Source: Variovorax sp. (GTDB lineage: Bacteria; Pseudomonadota; Gammaproteobacteria; Burkholderiales; Burkholderiaceae_C). Taken from it: a DNA stretch of 6,758 nucleotides. The notes under the pieces were generated by a model that saw only the letters and a program-made list of their open reading frames with translations, made no database searches and had not been told where the DNA came from. Numbering within the stretch: the stretch's first letter is position 1; each line of letters begins with the position of its first letter. Below are positions 1-5,673 of the stretch, one piece after another. Location: assembly GCA_028292835.1 (NCBI GenBank), contig JAQGLP010000487.1:1-6758 (forward strand), read 5' to 3'. The position numbers were made by a program, and so were the translations under genes.

Positions 1-321
1 GATGACGCGATGGTGGTCGCCATCGTCGACAAGCTGGTCAAACAGCGCAAGGACTCGGTCGCCGCCTTCACGCAGGGCGGGCGCACCGACCTGGCCGACA
101 AGGAAGCGGCCGAAATCAAGGTGCTGGAGGTGTATCTGCCCCAGCGCATGGGCGCCGACGAGGTGGCCGCCGAGGTCCGCGCCATCGTCGCCGAACTGGG
201 TGCCAAGGGCCCGGGCGACATGGGCAAGGTGATGGGCGTGGTCAAGACGCGTCTCGCTGGCAAGGCCGACATGGGCCAGGTCAGCGCCGCGGTGAAGGCC
301 GTCCTGTCCGGCGCCGCATGA
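1..321 (+). CDS. GatB/YqeY domain-containing protein, 3' part (5' end outside window)
   Basis: The reading frame is open from base 1, so the gene starts upstream. The window holds the last 106 residues of a family whose members are usually about 150 residues long. The visible part is helical and charged. It carries the typical YqeY core (EIKVLEVYLPQRM) and the C-terminal pattern GPGDMGKVMGVVKTRLAGKADMGQV, which matches the family's G-x-DMGKVM...G-x-AD signature. YqeY proteins share the C-terminal tRNA-binding domain of GatB, the amidotransferase subunit that makes Gln-tRNA(Gln). The role of the stand-alone protein is not well established, so a part in tRNA handling is only a family-based guess. 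The protein is cytoplasmic, with no signal peptide or membrane segment in the visible part. Its stop codon overlaps the start of the Nudix gene (ATGA), which suggests co-transcription and translational coupling. Confidence 0.9.
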   Translation, partial: DDAMVVAIVDKLVKQRKDSVAAFTQGGRTDLADKEAAEIKVLEVYLPQRMGADEVAAEVRAIVAELGAKGPGDMGKVMGVVKTRLAGKADMGQVSAAVKAVLSGAA

Positions 322-791
322 CAGCCGTCCACAAGGCCTGTGCCTGCCTTGTGGATGCGCAGGATCGGCTGCTGGTGTTCTTTCACCCCGGTGACCTCGG
401 CATGCAGCTGCCCAAGGGCACGGTCGAGGCGGACGAGTCCCCGCAGGACGCGGCGCGGCGCGAACTGCTCGAAGAATCGGGCATCGATTTCACCGGAGAG
501 ACCGAGCCGCTCGGCACGCTCGAGCGCGATTGCGAGGCCGGCGTCGAAGGCAATGCGCACCGGCACGCACAGCTCTGGCACCTGTTCCTGATGCGTGCCG
601 CCCAGGGGTTGCCCGAAACCTTCGACCACATCGCCAGCGGCAGTCCCGAGGAAGACGGGCTTGTTTTTTCATTCCGCTGGCTCGCGGCCGACCAGCCGCT
701 GGACGGTTTCACGCTCCCGTACCGGCAGGTCGTCGAACGGGTGCGCGTCGCCCTTGACCGCAGCGCTCAGAACGCACGCGCGACCCTGTAG
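318..791 (+). CDS. Nudix hydrolase
   Basis: This is a 157-residue cytoplasmic protein of the Nudix superfamily, whose members hydrolyse nucleoside diphosphates linked to another group, using divalent metal ions. The Nudix box is complete at residues 34-56: G34, E40, R48-E49-L50, E52-E53 and G55-I56 match GX5EX7REUXEEXGU exactly. The glutamates E49, E52 and E53 are the expected metal ligands. The box is preceded by the usual QLPKG turn. The start is the ATG that overlaps the preceding stop codon in ATGA. No strong independent ribosome binding site is visible, so translation probably depends on coupling to the upstream gene. The substrate cannot be read from the sequence: candidates include oxidised nucleotides, ADP-ribose and dinucleoside polyphosphates. 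Its last 25 bases overlap a convergent relic coding segment on the other strand. Confidence 0.93.
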   Translation: MTAVHKACACLVDAQDRLLVFFHPGDLGMQLPKGTVEADESPQDAARRELLEESGIDFTGETEPLGTLERDCEAGVEGNAHRHAQLWHLFLMRAAQGLPETFDHIASGSPEEDGLVFSFRWLAADQPLDGFTLPYRQVVERVRVALDRSAQNARATL

Positions 792-880
792 GCGCCCAGC
801 AGCGCCAGGCCGACGAAGAAGCAGCGCCCGAACCCTGCGACCGACGCGCGCTGTCGCAGCCACTGGCCCAGCGCCACGCG
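767..880 (-). pseudogene. Possible relic C-terminus of a membrane protein gene (LysE-like?)
   Basis: On the minus strand, about 37 codons ending at a TGA (767-769) read as coding DNA. Nearly all third positions are G or C. The peptide has a basic, Trp-containing stretch (GQWLRQRASVAGFGR) followed by a hydrophobic segment (CFFVGLALLGAYRVA) and a short basic tail. This looks like the last transmembrane helix and C-terminus of an inner-membrane transporter, and the arrangement resembles LysE/RhtB exporters. The family assignment is weak and rests on that resemblance. Upstream on the same strand the reading frame stays open but loses membrane-protein character. No start with a ribosome binding site is apparent, so the rest of the gene appears to be missing. 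It may have been lost when the neighbouring catabolic operon was joined here. Chance resemblance is possible, because GC-rich DNA makes long open frames easily. Confidence 0.3.
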
Positions 881-927
881 GGGCCGGCAGGACCATGCGG
901 AACTCGCGGAGCCCGCCTCAGGCTGGC

Positions 928-948
928 GCACGGCCGGCCGGGCCGTGC
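928..948 (-). terminator. GC-rich hairpin after the catabolic operon
   Basis: A perfect 8-bp inverted repeat (928-935 GCACGGCC pairing with 941-948 GGCCGTGC) surrounds a 5-base loop. It lies 6 bases beyond the stop codon of the binding-protein gene. Its position and stability suit the transcriptional end of the three-gene operon, or at least an mRNA 3'-end stabiliser. No run of T follows it on the minus strand, so it is not a textbook intrinsic terminator. Confidence 0.45.
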
Positions 949-954
949 CCCCCG

Positions 955-1938
955 CTACTCGGGCTGGATGCCCGCGGCACGGATCACCTGGCCCCACTTG
1001 CGCGACTCGGCCGTCTGGAAAGACGCCAGGCCCTCGGGGCTGGTGGTCACGATCTCTCCGCTGGTGCCCGCCTGGAAGGCCTTCACTTCGGGCGACGCCG
1101 AAACCTTCACGAACATCTCGTTGAGGCGCTTCGCGAGTTCGGGCGGCGCACCGGCCGGCAGGTAGACGGCGGTCCAGTACGACATGTCGTAGCCCTGGAC
1201 GCCGGCCTCCTCCACCGTCGGGACGCCCGGCGCCGCAGCCAGGCGGCGCGTCCCGCTCACGGCCAGCGGCCGGAGCTTGCCGCCGTTGACCTGCGGCAGC
1301 GCCGTGGGCGCATCGGTGAACATGAAGTCCACCTGGCCGCCGAGCAGGTCGGTGATCGCTATCGGATTGCTCTTGTAGGGCACATGCACCACGTCGATGC
1401 CGGTCATCTGCCGGAACAGTTCGCCCGCCACGCGGCTGGACGAGCTGCCGCTGGCGAAGTTGAGCTTGCCGGGCGACTTTTTCGCCATCGCGATGAGGTC
1501 CGCGACCGATTTCGCCGGCGACGCCGGGTTGACCACCAGCAGCATGTGCCCCTTGGACAGCAGCGCCACGGGCGTGAAGTCCCTGACTGGGTCGTAGGGC
1601 AGTTTCTTGTAAAGGTGCTCGTTGGCGGCGTGCGTGGTGTTGGTCGTCATCAGCAGCGTGTAGCCGTCGGGCGCCGCCTTGGCGACGTACTGCGAGGCGA
1701 TGAAACCGCTCGCGCCGGGCTTGTCGTCGACCACCACGGGCACCTTGTACATGCTGGTGAGGACCTGCCCCATGGCGCGGGCCTGCTGGTCGGTCCCGCT
1801 GCCGGCCGCGAAGGGGACCACGATGGTGATCGGCCGGGCCGGATAGTCGGCCTGCGCCCGGGCGCAGGTGCCGGCGAGCGCCGCGAAGGCAGCCAGTCCC
1901 GCGACCAAGAGGCCACGACGATGGGGAAAGGAAAGCAT
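955..1938 (-). CDS. Tripartite tricarboxylate transporter (Bug/TctC) substrate-binding protein
   Basis: This is a 327-residue exported binding protein of the Bug (TctC) family, the usual length for the family. Residues 1-30 form a signal peptide: basic RR at 7-8, a hydrophobic stretch around 10-22, and a likely cleavage after AQA at position 30. The mature protein begins with the family hallmark DYPARPITIVVPFAAGSGTD (31-50). Other Bug-like parts follow, such as KPGASGFIASQYVAKAAPDGYTL and DLLGGQVDFMFTD. Bug proteins bind organic acids, mostly carboxylates, in the periplasm. Some pass them to TctAB membrane subunits, but many, like this one, have no tctAB nearby. The start ATG has GGAGA at 1943-1947, 4 bases upstream. 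It is the third gene of the operon, 47 nt after the lyase gene, and probably recognises the acid that the two enzymes degrade. The ligand cannot be deduced from sequence alone. Confidence 0.93.
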   Translation of the reverse strand: MLSFPHRRGLLVAGLAAFAALAGTCARAQADYPARPITIVVPFAAGSGTDQQARAMGQVLTSMYKVPVVVDDKPGASGFIASQYVAKAAPDGYTLLMTTNTTHAANEHLYKKLPYDPVRDFTPVALLSKGHMLLVVNPASPAKSVADLIAMAKKSPGKLNFASGSSSSRVAGELFRQMTGIDVVHVPYKSNPIAITDLLGGQVDFMFTDAPTALPQVNGGKLRPLAVSGTRRLAAAPGVPTVEEAGVQGYDMSYWTAVYLPAGAPPELAKRLNEMFVKVSASPEVKAFQAGTSGEIVTTSPEGLASFQTAESRKWGQVIRAAGIQPE

Positions 1939-1985
1939 GTTGTCTCCGGTCGGTTGTTGTGGGTCGAGGATTGCCCTGGAATCGC

Positions 1986-2930
1986 TCAATGCCGCCAGCG
2001 GCCCAGGGTGCCGCCGCGCATCAGCTTGCCGGGCAGCGGATGGCCGACGATGCGCTCGGCCAGGTGCGCGCATGACACCAGCGCGTCGAGGTCGATGCCG
2101 GTGGCGATGCCCATCTCCTCGCACATGAAGGCGAGGTCCTCGGTGCAGATATTGCCGGCCGCCCCCACGTGGCCCGCGAAAGGACAGCCGCCGAGACCGG
2201 CGCAGGTGCTGTCGAAGGTATCGACACCCATCTGCAGGCCCATCAGCGCGTTGGCCATGGCGGTGCCGCGCGTGTCGTGCAGGTGCAGCCCGATGCGCAG
2301 CGCGGGCCAGCGCTCGCGCACGGCCCCCACCACCGAGGCGATGGCGTTGGGATTGGCCCAACCCACCGTGTCGGCCAGCCGAAGGACGGGCAGCTCCAGG
2401 CCGTGCTCTTCCATCAGCGACACCAGGTCCGCCGCGCGCGCCACCACGCGCTCGACCGGCACGGCACCCTCGATGTTGCAGCCGAAGGCCGTCATGACGA
2501 TGCCCGAGGCGATCGGGATGCCGCGCTCGATGCAGAACGCGAGGGTGCGGCGCTGCTCGGCGAGCGTGGCGGCCGTGTCCCGGCCGGTGTTGCGCAGCGA
2601 GAACGATTCGGAAGCGCTGGTCTGCAGCGCGCCCGCCACGTCGAGCGGCGTGGCGAGCGCACGCTCCATGCCGCGCCGGTTGAGCCAGATGCCGGTGTAG
2701 CGCACGCCCTCGCGCCGCCGGATGGCGTGCGCCACCGCCTCGGCATCGGCCATGCCCGGCACGCGTTGCGGATCGACGAAGGAGACGCACTGCACCTCGC
2801 GCAGCCCGGTGCCCGCCAGGGCCTCGATGAAGCGCACTTTGTCGGCGGTGACGATCGGCCCGGGCTCGATCTGGAAGCCCTCGCGCGGGCCCTCCTCGTG
2901 GAGATGGACGTGGTGGGGAAGGTCACTCAT
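1986..2930 (-). CDS. Hydroxymethylglutaryl-CoA lyase-like protein (divergent subfamily)
   Basis: This is a 314-residue TIM-barrel protein of the HMG-CoA lyase family, in the wider DRE-TIM metallolyase group. HMG-CoA lyase splits HMG-CoA into acetyl-CoA and acetoacetate. Visible catalytic features are Arg16 in GPREGFQ (human R41), the metal-binding HLH at 216-218 (human H233/H235), the active-site Cys249 in AGLGGCPF (human C266), and Asn260 in GNICTED (human N275). Two positions differ from the canonical enzyme: Glu17 replaces the metal-ligand Asp (human D42), and Gln47 replaces Glu (human E72). There are also two extra residues between Cys249 and Asn260, and FGCNIEG where classical enzymes have FGCPYEG. 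The enzyme is therefore probably an active lyase of a paralogous subfamily, perhaps for a related 3-hydroxyacyl-CoA. The start ATG has AGGAG at 2939-2943, 8 bases upstream. It sits 29 nt after the CoA-transferase gene. The family is certain; the substrate is not. Confidence 0.88.
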   Translation of the reverse strand: MSDLPHHVHLHEEGPREGFQIEPGPIVTADKVRFIEALAGTGLREVQCVSFVDPQRVPGMADAEAVAHAIRRREGVRYTGIWLNRRGMERALATPLDVAGALQTSASESFSLRNTGRDTAATLAEQRRTLAFCIERGIPIASGIVMTAFGCNIEGAVPVERVVARAADLVSLMEEHGLELPVLRLADTVGWANPNAIASVVGAVRERWPALRIGLHLHDTRGTAMANALMGLQMGVDTFDSTCAGLGGCPFAGHVGAAGNICTEDLAFMCEEMGIATGIDLDALVSCAHLAERIVGHPLPGKLMRGGTLGRWRH

Positions 2931-2959
2931 GACGGCAACTCCTGAAACTTGCAGAACGT

Positions 2960-4105
2960 TCAGCCCGCCTGCGCGGGCGACGGCAGGCCGAACTCGGCGT
3001 TGTGTTCGCCCAGCCGCGGCGCACCCGCGCGGTGCGCCGGACGCCGGCCGTCGATCGACAGCGGCAGCGCGCTCAGCCGGAAGTCCTCCCGCGGCACCGC
3101 CTGCAGCAGCCCGAGCGCCTCGACCTGGGGATGGGCGAGCACTTCGGGCACGGTATGGACGGGCGAACAGGGCACGCCCGCGGCCTCGAACAAGGCCAGC
3201 CACTGCGCGCGCGTCTGCGTGCGCAACAGCGGCCGCAACTGCGCCAGCAATTCGTCCTTGTGCGTGAGCCGCGCACGGTTGGTCTCGAAGCGCGCGTCGG
3301 CCGCCCAGTCGGCGTGCCCGAGCGCGGTGGCGAACTTGGCGAACAGCCGGTCGTTGCCGCAGCAAATCAGGAGTGGGGTGTCGGCGGTGTCGAACGACTC
3401 GTAGGGCACGAAGCCCGGATGGCCCGAGGCGTGCCGCTCGGGCAGCCGGCCTTCGTTGACATAGGCATCGGCCTTCTGGCCGTTCCAGACCAGCGCGGTT
3501 TCCAGCAGCGAGGCGCTGACGACGCCGCCCCGGCCGGTCGTGTGGCGGCGCTGCAGCAGCGCGAGCGCGCCGATCACCGCCCACATGCCGGTGCCCTGGT
3601 CGCACACCGAGGCGCCGATGCGCATTGGCGGATCGTCCGGCCCGCCGTTGGTGCTGGACAGGCCGCTGAAGGCCTGGACCAGCGGTTCGTAGCCCGGCTG
3701 CATGCGCATCGGGCCGACATGGCCGAAGGCCGAGATCTCGCAGTAGACGAGCCTCGGATGGCGCGCGCAGAGCACCGCGCCGTCGATGCCCAGCGCCTGC
3801 GTCACGCCGGGGCGCATGTTGTGGATGAACACGTCCGCTTCGGCAGCCAGGCGCTCGAAAGCGGTGCGGCCCGCCTCGCTCTTGAGATCGATGGCGATCG
3901 ACTTCTTGCCGCGGTTGAAAATGTGGAAGTTCAGCGCGTCGCCGTGGCGAAATGGCGGCCCCATGTGCCGTGCATCGTCCCCGCCCTCGACGCGCTCCAG
4001 CTTGAGCACCTCGGCACCCAGGTCCGCAAAGATTGCCCCGGCGAAAGGCCCGGCCAGCACCTGGCCGAGCTCCAGCACGCGAATGCCTTCAAGAATGCCC
4101 GTCAT
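2960..4105 (-). CDS. CaiB/BaiF family (class III) CoA-transferase
   Basis: This is a 381-residue class III CoA-transferase, close to the usual 380-430. These enzymes move CoA from one carboxylic acid thioester to another through an aspartyl intermediate. The catalytic Asp is residue 169 in VCDQGTGMWAVIG, the same number as in formyl-CoA transferase. Other family marks are the N-terminal LEGIRVLELGQVLAGPFAG, DLGAEVLKLE (28-37), the NRGKKSIAIDLKSEAGR segment (64-80), FIHNMRPG (93-100) and GYEPLVQAFSGL (138-149). Class III enzymes act on oxalate, carnitine, succinate, citramalate, itaconate, glutarate and HMG, among others. Pairing with an HMG-CoA-lyase-like gene suggests that it activates the lyase's substrate, as succinyl-CoA:HMG CoA-transferase (SUGCT type) does. 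The start ATG has AAAGGAA at 4111-4117, 5 bases upstream. It is the first gene of the operon, divergent from the LysR gene. Confidence 0.93.
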   Translation of the reverse strand: MTGILEGIRVLELGQVLAGPFAGAIFADLGAEVLKLERVEGGDDARHMGPPFRHGDALNFHIFNRGKKSIAIDLKSEAGRTAFERLAAEADVFIHNMRPGVTQALGIDGAVLCARHPRLVYCEISAFGHVGPMRMQPGYEPLVQAFSGLSSTNGGPDDPPMRIGASVCDQGTGMWAVIGALALLQRRHTTGRGGVVSASLLETALVWNGQKADAYVNEGRLPERHASGHPGFVPYESFDTADTPLLICCGNDRLFAKFATALGHADWAADARFETNRARLTHKDELLAQLRPLLRTQTRAQWLALFEAAGVPCSPVHTVPEVLAHPQVEALGLLQAVPREDFRLSALPLSIDGRRPAHRAGAPRLGEHNAEFGLPSPAQAG

Positions 4106-4180
4106 GCGTATTCCTTTGCCCGGAAGTGGTCCCAGGGAAGTCTAGGAGCCGGGTCATGATTCCAGAAGGACAATGTTTCT

Positions 4181-4193
4181 ATATCTGTGATAA
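4181..4193. promoter_or_regulatory. Candidate LysR-type operator half-palindrome
   Basis: ATATCTGTGATAA contains the inverted repeat TATC-TGT-GATA (4182-4192) with flanking A/T. LysR-type proteins bind imperfect dyads of the T-N11-A kind in divergent promoter regions. This is the clearest dyad between the two genes. It lies inside the predicted operon promoter and overlaps the candidate promoter of the regulator gene, so it could serve autoregulation and operon control. It is short, and could equally be chance in an AT-rich stretch. Confidence 0.25.
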
Positions 4194-4194
4194 C
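4186..4194 (+). promoter_or_regulatory. Candidate extended -10 promoter of the LysR gene
   Basis: TGTGATAAC fits an extended -10 element (TG, one base, then GATAAC), with no convincing -35 hexamer upstream. Transcription would begin near 4201, just downstream of the ATG at 4199 and well before the GTG at 4226. This would exclude the ATG and favour the GTG as the start codon. The call is weak, because only the extended -10 supports it. Confidence 0.22.
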
Positions 4195-4210
4195 TTGAAT
4201 GGATCAATCG

Positions 4211-4219
4211 GGAGGAAGG
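4211..4219 (+). promoter_or_regulatory. Strong Shine-Dalgarno site that sets the LysR start
   Basis: GGAGGAAGG lies 6 bases upstream of an in-frame GTG (4226-4228), an ideal ribosome binding arrangement. The alternative ATG at 4199 has no purine-rich site at proper distance. It would add nine residues (MDQSGGRTC) ahead of the GTG codon, which precedes the usual LysR N-terminus. This site therefore argues for the GTG start. Confidence 0.65.
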
Positions 4220-4225
4220 ACCTGC

Positions 4226-5122
4226 GTGCGCGCCAAGCTCACCCTGCAGCAACTCGAGGCATTCGCCCGGGTGGCCGCCACCGGCAACTTTCGCGCCGCC
4301 GCGCTGGCGCTCAACGTGTCGCAGCCGTCACTCAGCCGCACGGTGCGCGTGGCCGAGGAACAACTCGGCACACGGCTGTTCGACCGCGACACGCGCCACG
4401 TCGAGCTCACGGCCGCCGGGCACGAGCTGCTGCCGATCGCGCGCCGCATCCTGGGCGAATTCGACGATGCGTTCAGCGAGCTGTCGCAATTCCTGGAAGG
4501 CCGCAGCGGCCGGATCACCGTCGCGGCGCTGCCTTCGGCCAGCGTGGCCCTGTTGCCAGACGCGGTCGCCGCCTTTCGCCGCCAGCATCCCCAGGTCGAG
4601 TTCTCGGTGGTCGAGGCCCCGGCGCAGGCGCTGCTGGCGGCGGTGGACGAAGGGCGTGTCGATTTCGGCATCAGTGTCCAACCGGCGCCGCACCAGCGGC
4701 TTCATTACCGGCACCTGATGGACGACCCCTTCGTGCTGCTGATGCGCCGCGACGATGAGCTGGCCACCAGGACGTCCGTGCCCTGGTCGCTGTGTGCGCG
4801 GCGGCCCTTTCTCGCCAGCGCGCCGGGCAGCAGCATCCGGCCGATGACCGATGCGGTGTTCCTGCAGAAGGGGATGGTGCTGCGCCCGGCCTTCGACTAT
4901 CCCAGCGTGGCGATGGGTGGCGCCATGGTGGCGGCCGGTCTCGGGGTGGCAGCACTGCCGCGGTTGGCGCTGCGGCTGACCGATACCGGCAACCTGGCCG
5001 CCCTGTCCTTGCGCCAGCCATCGCTGGTGCGCCGGATCGGCATCGTCCTGCGCATCGGGCGATCGCTGTCGCCGGCGGCCAGGGCCTTCATGGAGAGCCT
5101 GCCAGCGCGGCAGGTGGGGTAG
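4226..5122 (+). CDS. LysR family transcriptional regulator
   Basis: From the GTG start this is a 298-residue LysR-type regulator, the usual length. Residues 5-64 form the winged helix-turn-helix domain: LTLQQLEAFARVAATGNFRAAA, then the recognition helix in NVSQPSLSRTVRVAEEQLGTRLFDR, and a wing ending in ELTAAG. Residues from about 88 to 290 form the two-lobed effector-binding domain, beginning GRITVAALPSASVALLPDAV and including GAMVAAGLGVAALPRLA near the end. These proteins act in the cytoplasm, usually as tetramers, and activate a divergent operon when they bind a pathway metabolite while repressing their own gene. It faces the CoA-transferase operon across about 120 bases, so that operon is its likely target and the substrate or its CoA ester the likely inducer. 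An in-frame ATG at 4199 would give 307 residues. The GTG is preferred because of its strong ribosome binding site. Confidence 0.93.
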   Translation: MRAKLTLQQLEAFARVAATGNFRAAALALNVSQPSLSRTVRVAEEQLGTRLFDRDTRHVELTAAGHELLPIARRILGEFDDAFSELSQFLEGRSGRITVAALPSASVALLPDAVAAFRRQHPQVEFSVVEAPAQALLAAVDEGRVDFGISVQPAPHQRLHYRHLMDDPFVLLMRRDDELATRTSVPWSLCARRPFLASAPGSSIRPMTDAVFLQKGMVLRPAFDYPSVAMGGAMVAAGLGVAALPRLALRLTDTGNLAALSLRQPSLVRRIGIVLRIGRSLSPAARAFMESLPARQVG

Positions 5123-5150
5123 GGCGGCGAAGCAGCAAGGAGCGAAGACC

Positions 5151-5573
5151 ATGGATGATCCTTACGACCTGCAGCGTTTCGTCGAGGCGCAGGCACCCGT
5201 CTATGGGCAGGTGCGCGCCGAGCTGGCGGCCGGCGCCAAGACAAGCCACTGGATGTGGTTTGTCTTTCCGCAGCTCGGCGCGCTGGGCCGCAGCGCGACG
5301 GCGCGCCACTTCGGACTGGCCTCCGGCGCCGAGGCGCTCGCTTATTGGCAGCATGCGGTGCTCGGGCCGCGCCTCGTCGAATGCAGCCAGCTCGTGCTGC
5401 GGGTTGAAGGCCGGACCGCGCTGGAGATCTTCCGCTCGCCCGACGACCTCAAGCTGCGCTCGTGCATGACCCTGTTCGCGCAGGTGGCGCCGCGGGAGCC
5501 GGTATTTCAGCAGGTCGTGGCCAAATATTTCGGCGGCGTGCAGGACCCGAAGACGCTGGAGCTGCTCTCGTGA
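5151..5573 (+). CDS. DUF1810 domain-containing protein
   Basis: This is a 140-residue cytoplasmic protein that matches the DUF1810 family over its whole length. The hallmark N-terminus is DPYDLQRFVEAQ (3-14), followed by the strongly conserved SHWMWFVFPQLGALGRSATA (32-51). Later come a YW pair in LAYWQHAVLGPRL, then SPDDLKLRSCMTLF (96-109) and a C-terminal KYFGGVQDPKTLELL. The biochemical function of the family is not known to me. Some members carry the label 'calpastatin' in databases, which has no support in the sequence. There is no signal peptide or membrane helix. AAGGAG at 5137-5142, 8 bases before the ATG, supports the start. It follows the LysR stop by 28 nt on the same strand, so it may be co-transcribed with the regulator. 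No functional link to the catabolic operon is evident. Confidence 0.88.
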   Translation: MDDPYDLQRFVEAQAPVYGQVRAELAAGAKTSHWMWFVFPQLGALGRSATARHFGLASGAEALAYWQHAVLGPRLVECSQLVLRVEGRTALEIFRSPDDLKLRSCMTLFAQVAPREPVFQQVVAKYFGGVQDPKTLELLS

Positions 5574-5617
5574 GCGCAGCCGGGCGCCGAGCATGTTGCG
5601 GCGATCCCCGCGTTGAT

Positions 5618-5633
5618 CCGGGCCGCCGCCCGG
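5618..5633 (+). terminator. GC hairpin downstream of the DUF1810 gene
   Basis: CCGGGC (5618-5623) and GCCCGG (5628-5633) form a perfect 6-bp stem with loop CGCC, 44 bases after the DUF1810 stop codon. It may end rightward transcription in this convergent spacer. There is no T-run, so it is only a candidate. I see no gene in the rest of the 5574-5696 spacer. Confidence 0.3.
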
Positions 5634-5673
5634 TCCTCGGCCAGCGGGACGGCGCCACCGCGCGCCATGACCC

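Larger units (their letters stand above)
4178..4207 (-). promoter_or_regulatory. Candidate sigma70 promoter of the CoA-transferase operon
   Basis: Read on the minus strand, TTGATC (4202-4207) and TATAGA (4178-4183) are separated by 18 bases. Each hexamer is close to the -35 and -10 consensus. Transcription would begin near 4170, giving a leader of about 65 nt before the CoA-transferase ATG. The surrounding 50 bases (4151-4200) are only about 36% GC, in a window that is otherwise strongly GC-rich. The -35 element lies inside the 5' leader of the LysR gene, so the two divergent transcription units would overlap. This is typical of LysR-controlled pairs. It is a prediction from sequence only. 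Confidence 0.4.

Noticed and set aside
791..806. GGCGC / GCGCC inverted repeat just after the Nudix stop as a terminator
   Set aside because: It is only 5 bp with no T-run, lies within the putative relic coding segment, and is the kind of repeat expected by chance at this GC content.
595..2700. Very long plus-strand open frame (701 codons) opposite the Nudix and operon genes
   Set aside because: It is antisense to well-recognised proteins, has no family resemblance, is rich in Arg, Ala, Pro and Ser, and is expected from GC-biased codons on the other strand.
955..2790. Upstream extension of the binding-protein frame (611 codons)
   Set aside because: The extension is a shadow of the lyase gene. 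The ATG at 1938 has a ribosome binding site and begins a signal peptide, which must be N-terminal.
1986..3605. Upstream extension of the lyase frame into the CoA-transferase gene, suggesting a 539-residue fusion
   Set aside because: The part before 2930 is out of frame with the CoA-transferase, whose own frame is fully conserved. A good ribosome binding site and ATG at 2930 give a normal-length lyase.
3002..4159. 385-codon plus-strand open frame opposite the CoA-transferase
   Set aside because: It is antisense to a clear enzyme gene, without recognisable domains, and its composition is typical of a shadow frame.
4328..5152. 274-codon minus-strand open frame opposite the LysR gene
   Set aside because: It has low-complexity His/Gln/Arg-rich composition and is antisense to a clear LysR regulator.
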